From positions 157,349,361 through 157,413,360 of the forward strand of contig NC_133122.1 of the NCBI RefSeq assembly GCF_033568475.1: a stretch of DNA of 64,000 nt, given 5' to 3'. Positions 1-11,950 of the stretch are shown here, piece by piece. The notes beneath the pieces were generated by a model. It searched no databases. It was not told where the DNA came from and worked only from the letters and a program-made list of their open reading frames with translations. Position 1 is the stretch's first letter, and every line of letters starts with the position of its first letter. Position numbers and translations under genes: made by a program. The stretch is from Henckelia pumila. Taxonomy: Eukaryota > Streptophyta > Magnoliopsida > Lamiales > Gesneriaceae.

Positions 1-2397
1 AAAATGTTGGCCACCTTAATAATTAGGAAATGAAATGTGAATGTGTAGCACTAGTGAGTACTGGTGTTATTTCATTTTGTGGTTTTAAGACATCAACAAT
101 TTATAACATATTCCTCGACTTTTATACATATAGATCATGGGATGTCGCCACTATGTTTTTTTTTTTTTAAAAAAAAGGAAAATTAAAAGAAATTGACTAG
201 GTATTTTATTCAAGTTCAACGGAAAAATACGTGAACAAGTTCTAGAAATACACAGATGTGGGTGGAACATCGAATCAACGATTAATTTCTTGTGTAAAAC
301 CAGGACAAATTAAAGAAGGTAAAATAGTTTTTTGGTCAACTAATTTGTTATTTTTTGGTTTTGTTTTATTATTTTTGAAAGTTTGGTTTTGGTACATTGT
401 CTTTTTACTTAACGATTATTTTAATCCAATTTGCTGATGTAACACCGAAAAATGATGATGTGAAACTGAAAATTGCTAACACATCAAGCAGCCATGTCAA
501 AAATTGACCCAAAATAGCCGAAGACTAAAATTAGTTAGCCAAAATCAAACTTTGACAAATTAATGAGCCAAAACAAAAAATAAAAACAAAAATAATCATT
601 TTTCAATTAAAGAAAATACTGGAAAAAAAATCCTACGCTTAGAAAAAAAGGGGGGGAAAAATTAAAGAGAGGAGACAATAACTATAAATGCACATTAATT
701 GTACATCTCACCGGTAAAGACGATTCTTCGTTTTTAATTTGGTCAAAGCCCGAGACTAATAAACGTGGTAGATCCCATGGTTGTATTCAAATCTATGGGG
801 TATTTATAAAATTTGGATAGTTTATAGGTCTCATATATACTAGTGCAGTGTTCGATCTAATCCATATATATATATCTGAAGTCTGAAGATACAAGTAATA
901 GTTTTTATATTATAAAAATAATATTTTTCATGGGCCAAATAAAATAACCGAACGATATTACAAAATTACCCATAATATGGTTTCATAGAAGTGTGTATGT
1001 TTTTTTAAAATCAAAATCCATTATCTATTTGACCATGCACATGGATTCCAGACCCTAAAATCATGATTTCTGTGAGATCTCATTTTCACATCCAAACAAA
1101 TGGCTAGGGCTATGGAACATCTGCCGAGGGAATCATAGCCCTTATAGCAATATGATAAATCAATACATAAATATATAATATAACAATGTATTATGACTAG
1201 CTCTAATCATTTGTAATTGTATGTAGAAATTGATCTAAATGTTGGATGGAACAAATATATATAATAATTACATGATTTATACTTTTCGTACCTAATCTTA
1301 TAAATTGAACACAAAAATTATATAAAATACACATATATTCCATAATCTAACAACTTATACAGAGATAAAATGCAATATGGATGGATGATTACCTTGATCC
1401 ATGTTTTATCATGTGAATGATGACATATTAGTTGATTACAAATTTTTGTGTTCTCTAACGTTTGACTCAATTTCTATAGGTAACTTAGAATTATAAATCA
1501 TGATGTTAATATGTATTATTTTCTTTAATAATTAATCTTTATATCATGTGTATCATTCATCAAAACATGATATCATGGGTCAAATCGATAAAACATGCAC
1601 ATATACCTTGGTAAAAGATGGCAAAAAGTTTTCATTTATTTCAATGGAGAATTAATGGGCATTCAAATTAATTAAATTAATTAAAGATCTAGAAATATGT
1701 AAGATCTAGTCAAAAAAAAAAAAAAAAAGAGCTTTGCAGATTACAATTGATGTTTGTGGGGGAGAGTACTACTGTGATTATTAATGCAATTGGAGACTGA
1801 TGAAGCCTTTAAAGGCTAGCTAGTTATGGCCGTTCTTTTATTAGGGTTTTTATGGTTTGACTGAATTGAATTTGTTGCAGCTTTTTGAACAAATAATGCA
1901 GTGAATATAAAATACTTAATGGATGTTGACTCCTCCTCCAACGAACTAGCCTATGTCAAGTCCTCTAATAATATCACGTCGGTCTCAATTATATACACAG
2001 ATCATGTATTATTTTTGTCTCAAATATAAAAAATTTGTGTTATATATAGCAATATATTTCTAACTCTTTTACTAATATATATATATACTCATATTAACTA
2101 TATCTAATTGAAAAAACATGCGACTATTTTTTGAATTGATTAAATAAAAACAAAGTAAAAAATTTGCATATAATTGTTTCTCCTTTGATTTTCTTATATA
2201 TCATGTGCAAAAAAAAAAAAAAGACCTATATATATAATCGGAACGAAGTGAGTATTGTCTATTCACACCATATATATATATATATATATATAATTTTAAC
2301 ATGATAATTTAATAAATACAAATTTCCATTTAATTATCTAGAAATGCATGTTATATCCATGTGCAATGAAGGAAAAACACGGTTATAAACTAACTTT
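1..2397. other. AT-rich intergenic DNA, no gene seen
   Basis: I see no coding region here; the short frames have no recognisable domain. The stretch holds poly-A/T runs, a (TA)n tract near 2268-2292, and an imperfect inverted repeat around 330-620 whose arms share words such as TTTTGGYYMAYTAATTT. That is the look of a decayed foldback MITE. No promoter or RNA gene can be supported. Confidence 0.6.
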
Positions 2398-2790
2398 AAA
2401 GAAAATTAACATTTTGGTCTAATTTTTTTATTTTTTTTATCTTGTTAAACATTTAATTTGCAATTTTAATCATGTAGGTTACATTTTTTACCATTTTATA
2501 TTCGGTTATGGTCAATTATCATTTTTAGTCATGTAACGTGTATATATATGTTTTTTCATCTTTTAACTTGTATGTTTTGTTTTTTTAGTCTTTTTTGAAA
2601 CATGACTTACTTCGGTTAAAATAGGATCAAAAGTAAAAAAATATAAGTTACAAGAATTAACAAAAATGACCGTAACAGGATCAAAATTGAAAAAAAAAAA
2701 ATGCAAGTTCCATATTAAAAATGCAAATTTAATGTTAACATGACCAAAAATATAATTTATTTTTTCCACTTTTAAATTAAAAAAATACCC
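2398..2790. repeat. Foldback MITE-like inverted repeat
   Basis: The left arm (about 2398-2590) and the reverse complement of the right arm (about 2600-2785) align over most of their length. Shared words are TTGGTC, TTAAACATTTAATTTGCA/TTAACATTAAATTTGCA and TTACATTTTT. The whole block could fold into one long imperfect hairpin. Translated frames such as the minus frame at 2563-2793 are by-products of the repeat. Family and target duplication could not be fixed. Confidence 0.5.
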
Positions 2791-2939
2791 CAAATTTTCT
2801 TGAAATGACTCTTTTAAAATATGTTTCTTTCAAATATTTTGGGATAAATTTATAATTTGAAAACAATTAATTTGTAGCTTTTATTTTATGTATGTATGTA
2901 TAACATTTCTCTTAATTATCCTTCATCGATCTTTCAACC

Positions 2940-4640
2940 TTCGTCCATAACTATATTATAAGAAAATCAAAGTGGTCACCCAAAATGATGGATGCTCCCG
3001 TAATCTTCTCCATCCACAGTAATCTTCTCTATCGTAAAAGGGATTATCTCGAAGGAGATCTCATCCCACATGAGTCAGAATTTCATTGGCTCATATGAGG
3101 TTAAATCGAGGGATGTGCACGAGCGGCAGGGACTTGAATGAGAGAGAAACATGATCAACCCCTAGAGCATATATACCCCCACAATATTTCAGCATGGAAT
3201 ACGCTCCACACGAGGATCGAACCTGCAACGTACAGTAATCTTTTCTATCGAGGCCCGATGGAGATGCTAAAGGTTCCAACCATGTAGACAAAAATAATGT
3301 ACATAGCAATGTATGTGTCTTTATTTTTTATAATTAGATATAATAATTGTCTTTGATGGGTAGAGCAGTCGAAAATGATTCTTGAGTTGTTGTTTGTTTT
3401 AAAAGATTTGAGCTGCACCGTTACCACTATTGGGTTTGGGTACTGTGCAAAATTAGATTGTTTGATTTGTGTCTTCATAGATGTTGCGACACGAGATAAG
3501 ACAGGAAAGGAAAATAATGCTTTAAGTTGAAGCTAGAGTTAGACTCTATCTCCTTAAGACGAATTTGTCTCATACGGAGTGCTAATTGAATATGACAATC
3601 GTTTCTCAAGATACAACGACTTATATTTTGTAATAGGAGCACTCCAAATTACAAAATCCGACGAACAATGTATTTTCGAGATTTTATGTTGAAGGGGTCT
3701 TTTTCAAATAACTCGTCTGATTGATCACAACCATTGGATGATATCTCTTGCAGGATTAAATCTTGTGCATCCATCTCCAGTTGGACAATCCAGATCGCAC
3801 CCCTTGGATGTAATTTTTGATGCACCAGATCTCAACCATCGATATAGCGGTGCGAACCATCACAACCCTTCATCTAGGCCATGCGATCCAACACATCTGA
3901 TAACTCCTTCAATCGCCAATAAACATAACAATATATATGTAGGAATAGAAATTTAATTCTCTCCATGTGGGACAAGCCCCATTTCACTACAACAAAACAA
4001 TTGAGTCTTGAACACGAATCTTAAATAATTAATTTTTCTTTCACCCGAAAACGATTTTGAGCAAATTAATATACGAAAATTATCTATTCGAAATGTAGAT
4101 TTCAATTTTCAAGTCAATTTTCAGTTTTTTTTTACGAGTGATGCTCGATTATTTTTTGAAGCTCAATGGACCACAAAACTCATTTTTCCAACAACCATCA
4201 ATTATAGCTTCTCGTAAAGCACCAATAGCTGCTTCATGAAATTATTAGGAGATAGATTCTTGAGTGCTCATTCATGTTTAACCTTTCTGGGTAGAGAAAT
4301 AAAAACGTGGCACTTGAGCTGTTGTATGATTTAAAAATTTTGAATTGCACCGTTACCCTACACTATCGTCTGTGGTAACATTATAAGATTTTCACTCACA
4401 TGAAATGCACATGCGCATTTAAATGGGGTATGCAATGCCTCAAGTGTCCAAATAAGCCATTAATCTATCAAACTTGAGGGTTTAAAAAAAGGAATATTTA
4501 CGCGAGAGGTTGATTCGTTTAAGGTTCCAGTAGGTAATTTAGCTAGTTTATATTTTTACAAGATTGTAACTTTATTTTAGAAACTTCATTAAAATATATG
4601 CTGACAACTCTTGTGAAGTGAAAACGTATAAGTTTGTTCT
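2940..4640. other. Intergenic DNA with small diverged repeats
   Basis: No gene is supported. On the minus strand near 3205-3230 there is GGTTCGATCCT, a fit to the pol III B box of tRNA-derived SINEs, inside a block (about 2960-3290) more GC-rich than its surroundings; SINE identity is only a possibility. Two diverged copies of a roughly 90-bp block with the word GCACCGTTACC lie near 3365-3460 and 4290-4375. The 72-codon plus frame at 3738-3956 has no recognisable feature. Confidence 0.4.
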
Positions 4641-4650
4641 TTATCATGAT

Positions 4651-5115
4651 GTAGGTTGTTACTACCTTTTTGATAATGGATATGCAAACGTCAAGGAATT
4701 CTTAACTCCGTATAGACGAGTAAGGTATCACAGGGACGCTTGGGGTCATCGTGAGGGTGGACCAGAAAATTACAATGATTTATTTAATTGAAGGCATGCC
4801 CAAGCTCGGAATGTAATTGAAAGAGCTTTTGGTTTGTTGAAGAAAAGATGGGCCATCCTTCGAAGTCCCTCTTTCCACCCTTTGACCGTGCAAAACCAGA
4901 TCATTATTGCTTGTATTTTGTTACATAATTTTATCAGATCTCAAATGCCAGATGATCCATTAGAAGAAGTTGACGAAGAATATGCTTGTGTGGTTGACGA
5001 ATCCCAACTCGGCTTCATCACTACAGTGCAATCTTCTGAGTTTTGGGATGATTGGAGAGAGAAATTGCACTTTCAATGTGGAACACCAATAATTAATCTT
5101 TCCTTGTATATTTAA
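4651..5115 (+). pseudogene. PIF/Harbinger transposase, C-terminal fragment
   Basis: The translated frame matches the end of the DDE_Tnp_4 nuclease of HARBI1-like transposases. It has a YYLFDNGYANV segment, then ARNVIERAFGLLKKRWAIL, which carries the catalytic Glu (codon at 4819), then the IIIACILLHNFI helix and an acidic tail. The N-terminal part with the two catalytic Asp residues is absent upstream. An in-frame TGA at 4789-4791 interrupts the fragment. The last 93 codons (from 4834) are open. The Myb/SANT-type partner gene follows on the same strand at 5337. This is a dead remnant; no terminal inverted repeats were located. Confidence 0.85.
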
Positions 5116-5336
5116 TTGTTTTCATTACTTTGTGTGATGTTTGTTACTATTTTACCGTGTATTTGTTCTCGAAACCGTGTTTAGTTTCCAAATTTATTGA
5201 AGTGGCTATGTTTCTTCCATTATCTATCATTGTGCAAGTTAAGAATGTTTAATGTTTATGGATTACTTTGTCTAAACATGCATTGAACAGCTTGACACAT
5301 TTGTGTGTTTTCTTGACAAATTAAATACAGTTGATC

Positions 5337-6329
5337 ATGGACAGTGGCGCGAGCTCGGCAAGTGGGATCGTGCTGCTCAAGAAAGCTGACAATAAAAGAC
5401 GTATTTGGAGTCCACGTGAAGAAGAATGTTTGATCCAATCTCTAAAGGACTTAGTCACAAAGGGTTGGAGAAGTGAGAATGGCTTTAGAGCAGGTTATTT
5501 ATTTTTACTCGAGCAAGCAATGCAAAAGGCAATTCCTGGTTGCAAGTTACGTGGAAGTCCACATATCAACTCGAAGATGCATGTATGGAAGAAAACCTAC
5601 AGTTCGTTGGTAACTATCTTAAGTCGGAGTGGAGTTGGTTGGAATGTTACCAATCACAGGATCGATGCTACTGACGAAACCTGAGATTCAATCTTTAAGG
5701 TACTCTCGAGGCACAAATAATCTGGTTTTATCAAATATAAACTAATATATAATCATGACTAAACTCATGCAGATCCGACATTGAAGACATTGAGGCACAA
5801 GAAGTGGACGCTTTATGATGACTGGTGTGACATCTTTGGGTGCGAACGAGCAGCTGGTGATCACTCAAAGGGCTACCATCGTGTGATGCAGGAGGTATTA
5901 AAATTGGATCCAACTGATGTGGTCAATCTGGAAATTTCAACTTCCTACTTTCCAACTGGTTTTCATGATTCAGTAGGTGAAACTGAATCTCCAGCATCCA
6001 AACCGACAGCATGTGCCACTTCAAAAATGAAGAAACAAAAGCAGCCAGCTGATGTTGATGACTCGATAGTTGCTGCTATAAACAACTTGGCTCATGTCAC
6101 GAAAGATATGTTAGGAGATTTGGTGAAGGAACTCGCTGCTGAGGATAAGATTTCAGTTGCTCAAGACAAGGTTTTCGAGGCATTGGAGGGGATACATACA
6201 TTCACAGATGACCAGAAGATTGTTGCTTCGAAGTTGTTATTCAACAATCACAATGACTTAGCACTATTCCAACGACTGTCTGAACCAGGAAGAATAAGCT
6301 TGGGGAACAAGTTATTGATGGATCAATAG
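5337..6329 (+). pseudogene. Harbinger-associated Myb/SANT-like protein (broken)
   Basis: The first exon, from ATG 5337 just after an acceptor-like TACAG, encodes a Myb/SANT-like DNA-binding domain: RIWSPREEECLIQSL, then WRSENGFRAGYL, then HINSKMHVWKKTYSSL. This is the type that accompanies PIF/Harbinger transposases. A TGA at 5682-5684 sits where the family has Trp. An intron-like GT...AG gap (about 5700-5772) follows, and then the frame resumes with LRHKKWTLYDDWCDIFG and a helical C-terminus ending at TAA 6327-6329. The exon joint is not in phase as it stands, so both the stop and the splice phase argue for a pseudogene. In the family this protein recruits the transposase to element ends; that role is inferred here. 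Confidence 0.8.
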
Positions 6330-6913
6330 GGTTACTGATTGGTATAAATTTTTGAACGAAATCACCATCCATGCTATTTTTGAAAGCATAACCACCCAAC
6401 GGTTTCGTTGCTTTCTCCACTAATGTAGTTTTGACGTGCGTGGTCTTGACATTATGGTATGAAAATGTAAGCTTATCTGTTGGTGGTAAATGAACCAGTA
6501 TAATGATTAGAATTATTGGATGTAATGAATGGTTCCGTTACTGTAGTTTATATTATTATGCCATCTACGATTCATTTCTTGAATTGGATTAATTTCATGT
6601 GTTCGTTGGATGAAATATTTGAAGGTGGAATGCTGTAATTAATGTGTTTTATTGACTGGTATATAATTATGTTGTTCTTGGTTCACATGATCTAATATCA
6701 CTTTTGGTTTATTTAGATATTAGTTTCTACTGATAATCTTGATTCTAGGTGCTTTCTGGCCTATAGGTGATGTGGGTGTTGTGGATGCTACGGTTGTATG
6801 GACATGACACGATTTGGCCTGATTTGGTCTAGTTGATTCTGTTGATTCTGTTCAAATTCTCTGTTACATTTAGTTATGGCTCAGAGTAGGTCTGATTTGG
6901 TCCAATTGTGAGC
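6330..6913. other. Spacer, nothing recognised
   Basis: No coding frame with a recognisable domain. The base composition is more balanced than in the first 4 kb, and the sequence could be downstream Harbinger DNA or the eroded 5' part of the ankyrin-like pseudogene that follows. Confidence 0.4.
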
Positions 6914-7219
6914 TACTCTTGGATCACAAAGCCAGCCCGGAAAGATCAGAATCTTCCACGGGGTCCAATCCATCTAGCTGCAGGGAATGGTCATGTTCAA
7001 GTTATTAGGCATTAGAAACACAAGTGATGGGGTCCAATCCATCTAGTTGCAGGGAATGGTCATGTTCAAGTTCTTAGGCATTAGAAACATAAGTGATGGG
7101 GTCCAATCCATCTGGCTGCAGGGAATGTTCATGGTCATGTTCAAATTGCTGAATCTTTAAACTATTCTGGGATTATTAGGATTGTTGTACATGGAGGAGC
7201 TGCAAAAGATGGTGTTTTA
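6914..7219 (+). pseudogene. Ankyrin-repeat-like pseudogene in 69-bp tandem units
   Basis: Three near-identical units start at about 6960, 7029 and 7098, giving a period of 69 bp (23 codons). In one frame each reads GPIHLxAGNGHVQV (unit 3 has a small insertion), which is the core helix-turn-helix of an ankyrin repeat. The intervening part of units 1 and 2 contains two in-frame stops (TAG, TGA), so no continuous protein is made. The frame then runs to about 7219 and resembles an ankyrin-protein tail only loosely. Because 69 is a multiple of 3, the frame is kept across units. The repeats look like local duplication of a single gene fragment, possibly captured. Confidence 0.55.
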
Positions 7220-7869
7220 GTATAGCTTAAGAGTAAGAAAAACTCTGTGGTATTTGGTAAGGGGATTTCTAGCAGAGAAATGGATGCTGATGTGGTTAAG
7301 AAGAATACGCTCCAAAGCACGAGAGTTCATCGGTGTAGGTTTGATCACTACACTCCATCAACTATGGTCTGAGTCGGGCCGGGGCAGACCTCCAGTTGGA
7401 AACACGCGCAATGTGAAATATTTAAGTTTCTTGTGTAATTTATTTTAAAAAATATACATATTTGTGTTGCATACTAAAATATATAAAGTCATATCTTGAA
7501 TGCCATATGACGAAACACACCAGCTATTGTTGCATTATGGTTTGATTTTAGTTTTCATCTACGATATATTTGATGGTAAAATGGCATTAGCATATCGGTC
7601 GAGCAAGCATGAAATAGAGAATTTGGTTGTAGTAGAAAACCATATAATTATGCATCAACATACATATTACACAATAATAGGATATGGTTTGGCGATGATC
7701 TTGCACTTGAGTCGTCTACCGGTGTTTACATATTTTTTTACAACCAGCGCACATATGCCAAAAAGATAACCAAAACTTACTTACAACAGATATAATTTAG
7801 ACATTATAACCGTGATGCAAATCATAGTCCATGTGGTACAAAAGAGTAGGGACAATCGCCAAACCATAG
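7220..7869. other. Spacer, nothing recognised
   Basis: The short plus-strand frames at 7254-7448 and 7500-7769 have no domain and unremarkable composition. I see no RNA gene or clear repeat. Confidence 0.4.
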
Positions 7870-8235
7870 TCATAAACTCATCTTAAGATAGTGAGTTTGA
7901 TGACTGCGAGTTGCGTGGGTAATCAGAATCACTACCGTCATATCGGCGCTAATCACTTCAGCATCGCTAGTTACTATTTTTTCTCCTTCTCCATCCATCT
8001 TGCTCGTGAATATTTTCTCGTCGTCGGATACAACTTCCCCCACGTTTTCTCCTGGAATACCATCATTCATATTAGGAACTGGTGGATCATTCTCCTCATC
8101 TTCGGAAGATAGCAGGACAACTTCTACATATTCATCCTCTGAATCACTACTGGATAGAAGAAATATTTCAGTAGGGAAGTAATCAGTGTCATTGGTTGAT
8201 GCTGGTTTGGAGGAAGAGCCTAGAGAATCAGTCAT
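7870..8235 (-). CDS. Hypothetical acidic Ser/Asp/Glu-rich protein
   Basis: A 121-codon frame starts at a true ATG and encodes a low-complexity acidic protein. Residues 25-55 contain stretches such as LLSSSDSEDEYVEVVLLS and SSEDEENDPP; the last 20 residues are basic and hydrophobic. There is no membrane segment or known domain. Acidic Ser-rich leaders of this kind occur at the N-terminus of some Harbinger transposases, but no nuclease domain follows, so that idea is unproven. It lies 730 bp downstream, on the same strand, of the end of the viroplasmin-like pseudogene. It may be an orphan exon, a fragment, or chance. Confidence 0.3.
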   Translation of the reverse strand: MTDSLGSSSKPASTNDTDYFPTEIFLLSSSDSEDEYVEVVLLSSEDEENDPPVPNMNDGIPGENVGEVVSDDEKIFTSKMDGEGEKIVTSDAEVISADMTVVILITHATRSHQTHYLKMSL

Positions 8236-8965
8236 ATTTTTTGTGAACGATAAGGCTGTGTTTAAACATATATATATGGCTCGAGATATATATATTACAA
8301 ATTGGTCTCTTCATTAATGTGATCAACCACACATTCATTAATATTATCCTAACAAGTTGGTGGTTTTGCATCCAATCTACATCAATTCAAAAATATATTG
8401 TGCATGAAAAATCTCACAACTCGTCATGTTTAATTCATGACATAATGAGTCCAAGTTCATAGCAGATTTCAGGGCCAACAATCTCATTATGAGGACGGAT
8501 ATGCAACACCAAGTTGACTTTCTTTTGCAATGAATTAGGAACACATGTATGATGATGATAAGTAATCTATAATTGAAAAGGTTAATTAATCATACCAAAA
8601 TTAATCATAAAGTAAGCTTCAAAAAACTAATGCAAAAACTGTTAACTATGGTGTACAAAAATCAAGTGTTACAAGTTGCAGCTTGTAAACATGAGATTAG
8701 AGTTGAATCTCTAAATTGGTAATTAAGTAACATGGTTCATGGAAATTAAAGTCAAGTTAAATCAATATCATACAACAAACAAGAGTTTTAAATTAACTAA
8801 CAAAGGTACATTTAGCTACAAGAATCTCTTGGGCACAAAAGTTTGTTAACAAGAGATAACACAAGTACTAGCCACTTTGTTTCCAGAAATCATACACAAA
8901 ACACAACATTTTTGGCGCCAAACAACTAGAACATTTAAATAGCATAGATTACTTAGCATCGTATT
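8236..8965. other. AT-rich spacer
   Basis: No supported gene. It contains short (TA) tracts near 8262-8295 and would be 3' flanking sequence of the minus-strand pseudogene ending at 8966. Confidence 0.5.
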
Positions 8966-9090
8966 TCAAGCTAAAGGACCGCAATTTTTCTCTATTCCCT
9001 CATATATCTCTGCAACCCTTGAGGCATGTTGTCGTTGCTCATGTGCCAACTGTAACTGGGCATCTATAAGTTTGATCAAGTTGAGAGATT
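8966..9090 (-). pseudogene. Piece 4: coiled-coil-like C-terminal tail
   Basis: If the 7-bp repeat AGAGATT flanking the solo LTR is collapsed, the frame continues as LIKLIDAQLQLAHEQRQHAS and ends GPLA, TGA at 8968-8966. Leu, Gln and Glu spacing suggests a short amphipathic helix. The link to pieces 1-3 rests on frame continuity alone. Confidence 0.4.
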
Positions 9091-10518
9091 ATACTGACAC
9101 GCACCGTGATCACCTACTAATCAGAATCTTAAGCATGCATTTAAATTAATTAAACATAATCAAAGAAATCACAACAGAAACTATAAAAGATATACAACCC
9201 CAAGATAATTAAATATTAAATACAACCAAATATAATAAATACTAGATAAAATCTTAATCTAAAACTCTTCTGAAGACTCCTGTTACCAAGCTCTGGTCAC
9301 CGACCAACTACAACTCTCATTCCTTGTCCACCTGCAAACCTGTCCGGTCGAATGGGGTGTCCGAGATAAAAGCAGGGACGTGAGCACTAACGCCCAGTAC
9401 GTAAAGTATTGAATATACAAGTCTATATGATGCATGCAACATGAACTATGAATGCTCTGGGTAAACTGGGATCATATCTGGAAAATCATGCTCAGTACAC
9501 AGGTGCCTCTAGTATGTGCACGATGCTCCGAAGATCCAGTTGGTTCCACACATACTGAAACCGATCTTGGACTATCACCGTCCTGGGTAAACCGCACACG
9601 CTGCCCTGTCAGTCCAGTGGGTGTCACACGGTACCCGATCGTATAATAACTACAACCCTAGGGCTGAGCGACCCTAGAACAACTGGCTATCTCAAATGGA
9701 TAACAGGCTCAACATGGTATGCAAATTTCGCATACAAATCATGAACAATAAATCATGCATATCATGATAGATAATAATGCAACACATAATTATGCAACAC
9801 ATAAACATGTATATTCAGCTGGTTATCTCAGTCTGTACTTACGTACCTTAGTTCTACTAGGCAAGCTATACCAGCTCTAAAGTCCAAGCCTATAGTCCGC
9901 ACTACAATGCAAAATACTCATGCATTATAACCTTATTCTAAAAGCCTTAACTACTCTATAGCATACTCCTTATTTACTATAAGGAGCCATAGCTATACCT
10001 GCGTCCGTCGTCAGCTCGCTGATGAAGACTGTCCCAGAACTTGGGCACCACTCCGCAGCACCCTGGAGCGTCGCACCAACCTCCGGACTAAGCCTAGAAA
10101 GGCTGAAAACTACCTAGAACAGCCTAGAACTAAGAGAGAAATATGCAAATGGTGTGAAAATTCTGAAATTCGGAGGGCCTATTTATAGGCGGACTTCTGA
10201 CGGTCCGAACTGGGTTTGGATGGTCCAAAATGCCACTTGTCCGAGCCACTTTGACACCTGGGCTCTACTGAGTTTGGACGGTCCGAACTGGTCTGCATGC
10301 TCCGAACTGCTTCGGGCCTTCCGAACTCGTTTGGCTGTTTTTTGACTGTCTGAGACCCTCGGGACCCTTCCTACAATTTTTGTACGTTTCGGATCTGATT
10401 TTCTACTTATTTTTATCAAATAATCACTCCTTAAACATGTTTTAATATTTTTAAAATTATATGTCATTTTCTAACATGTTTAAATCACTTAATCTTGTAA
10501 AATAGAACCGAGATACTA
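9091..10518 (-). mobile_element. Solo LTR, Gypsy/Tekay-like, antisense
   Basis: The 1428-bp block resembles, on the minus strand, the LTRs of the element at 54594. It has the same end words (TTAGTAGGTGAT), a matching TATA segment CCTATAAATAGG near 10170-10190, and an upstream run of short repeats (TTCGGACCGTC and variants) between 10190 and 10350. Its length is close to the 1432-1471 bp of those LTRs. It is flanked by AGAGATT at 9084-9090 and 10519-10525. A second direct repeat, AGTAT, just inside makes the exact ends ambiguous, and canonical TG...CA ends are not clear. No internal region is present. Confidence 0.6.
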
Positions 10519-10579
10519 AGAGATTCACTGGGTTGAATTGAAGTTTAAGATTTTGTTGAACCAGATCCCACATTTTTGG
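10519..10579 (-). pseudogene. Piece 3: short linker with nonsense codon
   Basis: Collapsing the 8-bp duplication CCAAAAAT carries the frame from TPKN into VGSGSTKS, followed by TAA at 10547-10545. Beyond the stop the same frame stays open to the solo LTR at 10518. It could be the natural end of the protein or a nonsense mutation; the open frame beyond it favours the latter. Confidence 0.45.
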
Positions 10580-11950
10580 GGAGTTATTTGCACCAACCAC
10601 CCCTATGAAATATTAAAAATTCATACTTCTTCCCTGTGAAATTTTAATAGGCATCTTCAACCCTGACCTATTAAAAAATTAGCACACTTGCCCCTTTAGA
10701 CGAGTGATTGTTGCGCACGCGCCCCTCATGCGACTGGGCAAAGATTTTGATATTTTTTTTGCACCAAATACCCCTGTGAAATATTAAAAATGCATATTTG
10801 AACCCTGTGAAAATAATTTTTAAATCTATTCAACCCATAATACACAATTTTTATTAAAATCTAATTATAAAATATTTAGCAAACATTTAATTTTTAATTT
10901 TTAATTTATTATGATTATATAATTGTTTTTTTAAAAAATATTATTATTTTATCTTGTTATCATTATTTTATTAAACGTTTTTCTTGTTTCCAACTTTTCC
11001 ATTAAAATGCATTAATAAACGAGATTTAAATTCCTAAAAGTACCAAAATATTAAATCAAAATGATAAGTGAATGATAAGTACCAAACATTTTTAATTTTA
11101 TTTATTTTTATTTTTATTTTTATTTTTAATTTTAAATTTATAATTTTTAATTAATTTATTTAAAAAAAAATTATTACTTTATCTCGTTATCATTATTTTA
11201 TCAAATCACTTCGTATTTTCAACTTCTCCATTAAACATGATTCATAAATAAGGATTTAAATATCTAAAAATATCAAAATATTGAACCAAATGATAAGTTC
11301 ATGAATGTTACTTTTTCGATTTAGAATTATATAATCATGTTATTTTTTTATTATTTATTACAAATTGTGCAATGCATCTTCTCGAAAAATTTAAATTTTG
11401 GTTCAATATTATATAGTTCTAAATCGAAAAAACAATATGTTTGAACTTATCAGTTTAGTTCAATATTTTGATACTTGAAATTATTTAAATACTTGTTTAT
11501 GAATGCATGTTTAATGAAAAAGTTGAAAATATAAAGTGAATTTAATAAAATAATGATAACTACATAAAGTAATAATATTTTTTAAAAAATAATTAATTAA
11601 TGATAATACATTTAAAATAAAAATAAAAATTTAATAAAACAAAAAATGTTTTCTAAATATTTATACTTGGATTTTATTAAAAATTGTGTATTATGGGTTA
11701 AATAGATTTAAAAATTATTTTCACAGGGGTCAAATATGCATTTTTAATATTTTACAAGGGTATGTGGTGCAATAAAATATCAAAATATTTGTCCAGTCGC
11801 ATGAGGGGCGCGTGCGCAACAATCACTCATTTGAAGGGGCGAGTGTGCTAATTTTTTAAAAGGTTAGGGTTGAAGATGCCTATTAAAATTTCATAGGGGA
11901 GAAGTGTGCATTTTCAATATTTCACAGGGGTGGTTGATGCAAATAACTCC
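10580..11950. mobile_element. Large foldback element (1.37-kb near-palindrome)
   Basis: The two ends are inverted copies beginning GGAGTTATTTGCA. Homology between arms extends over hundreds of bases, nearly to the centre, including the GC-rich stretch with the word CGCATGAGGGGCGCGTGCGC. The flanks are the perfect 8-bp duplication ATTTTTGG (10572-10579 and 11951-11958). An internal block in the left arm (about 10930-11100) recurs directly at about 11170-11310. No coding capacity. An 8-bp TSD fits hAT; long TIRs fit Mutator-like foldback MITEs (usually 9 bp). It sits inside the viroplasmin-like pseudogene. Confidence 0.8.

Noticed and set aside
3205..3230. tRNA gene or firm SINE call from GGTTCGATCCT
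   Set aside because: Only a B-box match; no clear A box, tail or target duplication.
3738..3956. 72-codon plus frame
   Set aside because: No domain, no codon pattern, in non-coding DNA.
4651..6329. Complete Harbinger element with defined ends
   Set aside because: Transposase and Myb-like genes are adjacent, but no terminal inverted repeats or TWA duplication could be located.
9452..10467. Frames at 9452-9646, 10154-10345 and 10183-10467
   Set aside because: Inside the antisense solo LTR; no protein features.
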